A DNA stretch of 64,000 nucleotides, from assembly GCA_017311185.1 (NCBI GenBank), contig JAESUZ010002871.1, forward strand, positions 124,001 to 188,000, in the 5' to 3' direction. A program made the translations under genes and the position numbers. Positions 63,943 through 64,000 of the stretch are shown one piece after another. The stretch comes from Proteles cristata cristata (lineage: Eukaryota; Chordata; Mammalia; Carnivora; Hyaenidae). Position 1 is the first letter of the stretch. Each line of letters opens with the position of its first letter. Under the pieces are notes generated by a model. It did not search any database and was not told the DNA's origin. It saw nothing but the letters and a program-made list of their open reading frames with translations.

Positions 63943-64000
63943 GGTACCTGGGTGGCTCTGTTGGTTAAACGCCCAACTTCAGCTCAGGTCATAATCTCAT
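63943..64000 (+). mobile_element. CAN SINE, plus, cut by window end
   Basis: AGGGGTACCTGGGTGGCTCT head; only the first ~58 bp are in the window. Confidence 0.93.

Noticed and set aside
1..64000. Operons, CRISPR arrays, phage or plasmid modules
   Set aside because: Intron-like and SINE-dense vertebrate DNA. No regularly spaced short repeats beyond microsatellites and no bacterial-type gene packing.

Overview
This is mammalian nuclear DNA, almost certainly from a cat (Felidae). The evidence is about 80 copies of a tRNA-Lys-derived carnivore SINE (CAN/SINEC family). Each has a GCCTGGGTGGCTCAG head, a (TC)n tract and an AATAAA-type A-rich tail. Several carry the head, CTTAGGTCATGATCTCGCGG core and GACTGCCAGCTCAGAGCC segment I associate with young feline copies. 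The carnivore LINE-1 3' ends (GGTGTTATATGGAAACCAAC...AATAAACTATTT) agree. Species assignment is an inference from repeat families, not from a gene.

Layout: (1) 1-740 is low-GC, largely repeat-free sequence. (2) 745-2260 is a strong CpG island, the only promoter-like region seen. A consensus splice donor (CAG|GTGAGT) on the minus strand at 1245/1244 suggests a non-coding or mostly non-coding first exon of a gene running left out of the window, with 1-1244 as intron 1 sequence. I could not name that gene. (3) 2300-64000 reads as intergenic or very long intronic DNA: SINEs on both strands, five 5'-truncated antisense L1 pieces (10.2-11.9, 13.5-15.5, 30.6-31.2, 41.7-42.3, 44.2-45.6 kb), sense L1 3' ends (50.8-51.3, 52.1, 57.3-57.6 kb), diverged L1M, L2, MIR and MER5-type relics, simple repeats, and islands of unique sequence.

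No protein-coding gene, rRNA, functional tRNA or CRISPR array can be supported. The long open frames are CpG-island frames, SINE frames, L1 ORF2 relics or chance frames. No genes act together here. The story is transposon stratigraphy: target-site duplications (TSDs) are readable for many insertions and give their order.

The most interesting structures are an L1 insertion with a perfect 17-bp TSD and about 112 bp of foreign sequence on its 3' side (candidate 3' transduction), a SINE carrying about 65 bp of downstream flank inside a perfect 13-bp TSD, a SINE interrupted by a double L1 3' end, a triple SINE stack in one 17-bp TSD, a SINE with an apparently inverted interior, a roughly 100-bp imperfect palindrome with a nearby perfect CRE, and a perfect 10-bp-stem hairpin. 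I found no convincing previously undescribed functional system.
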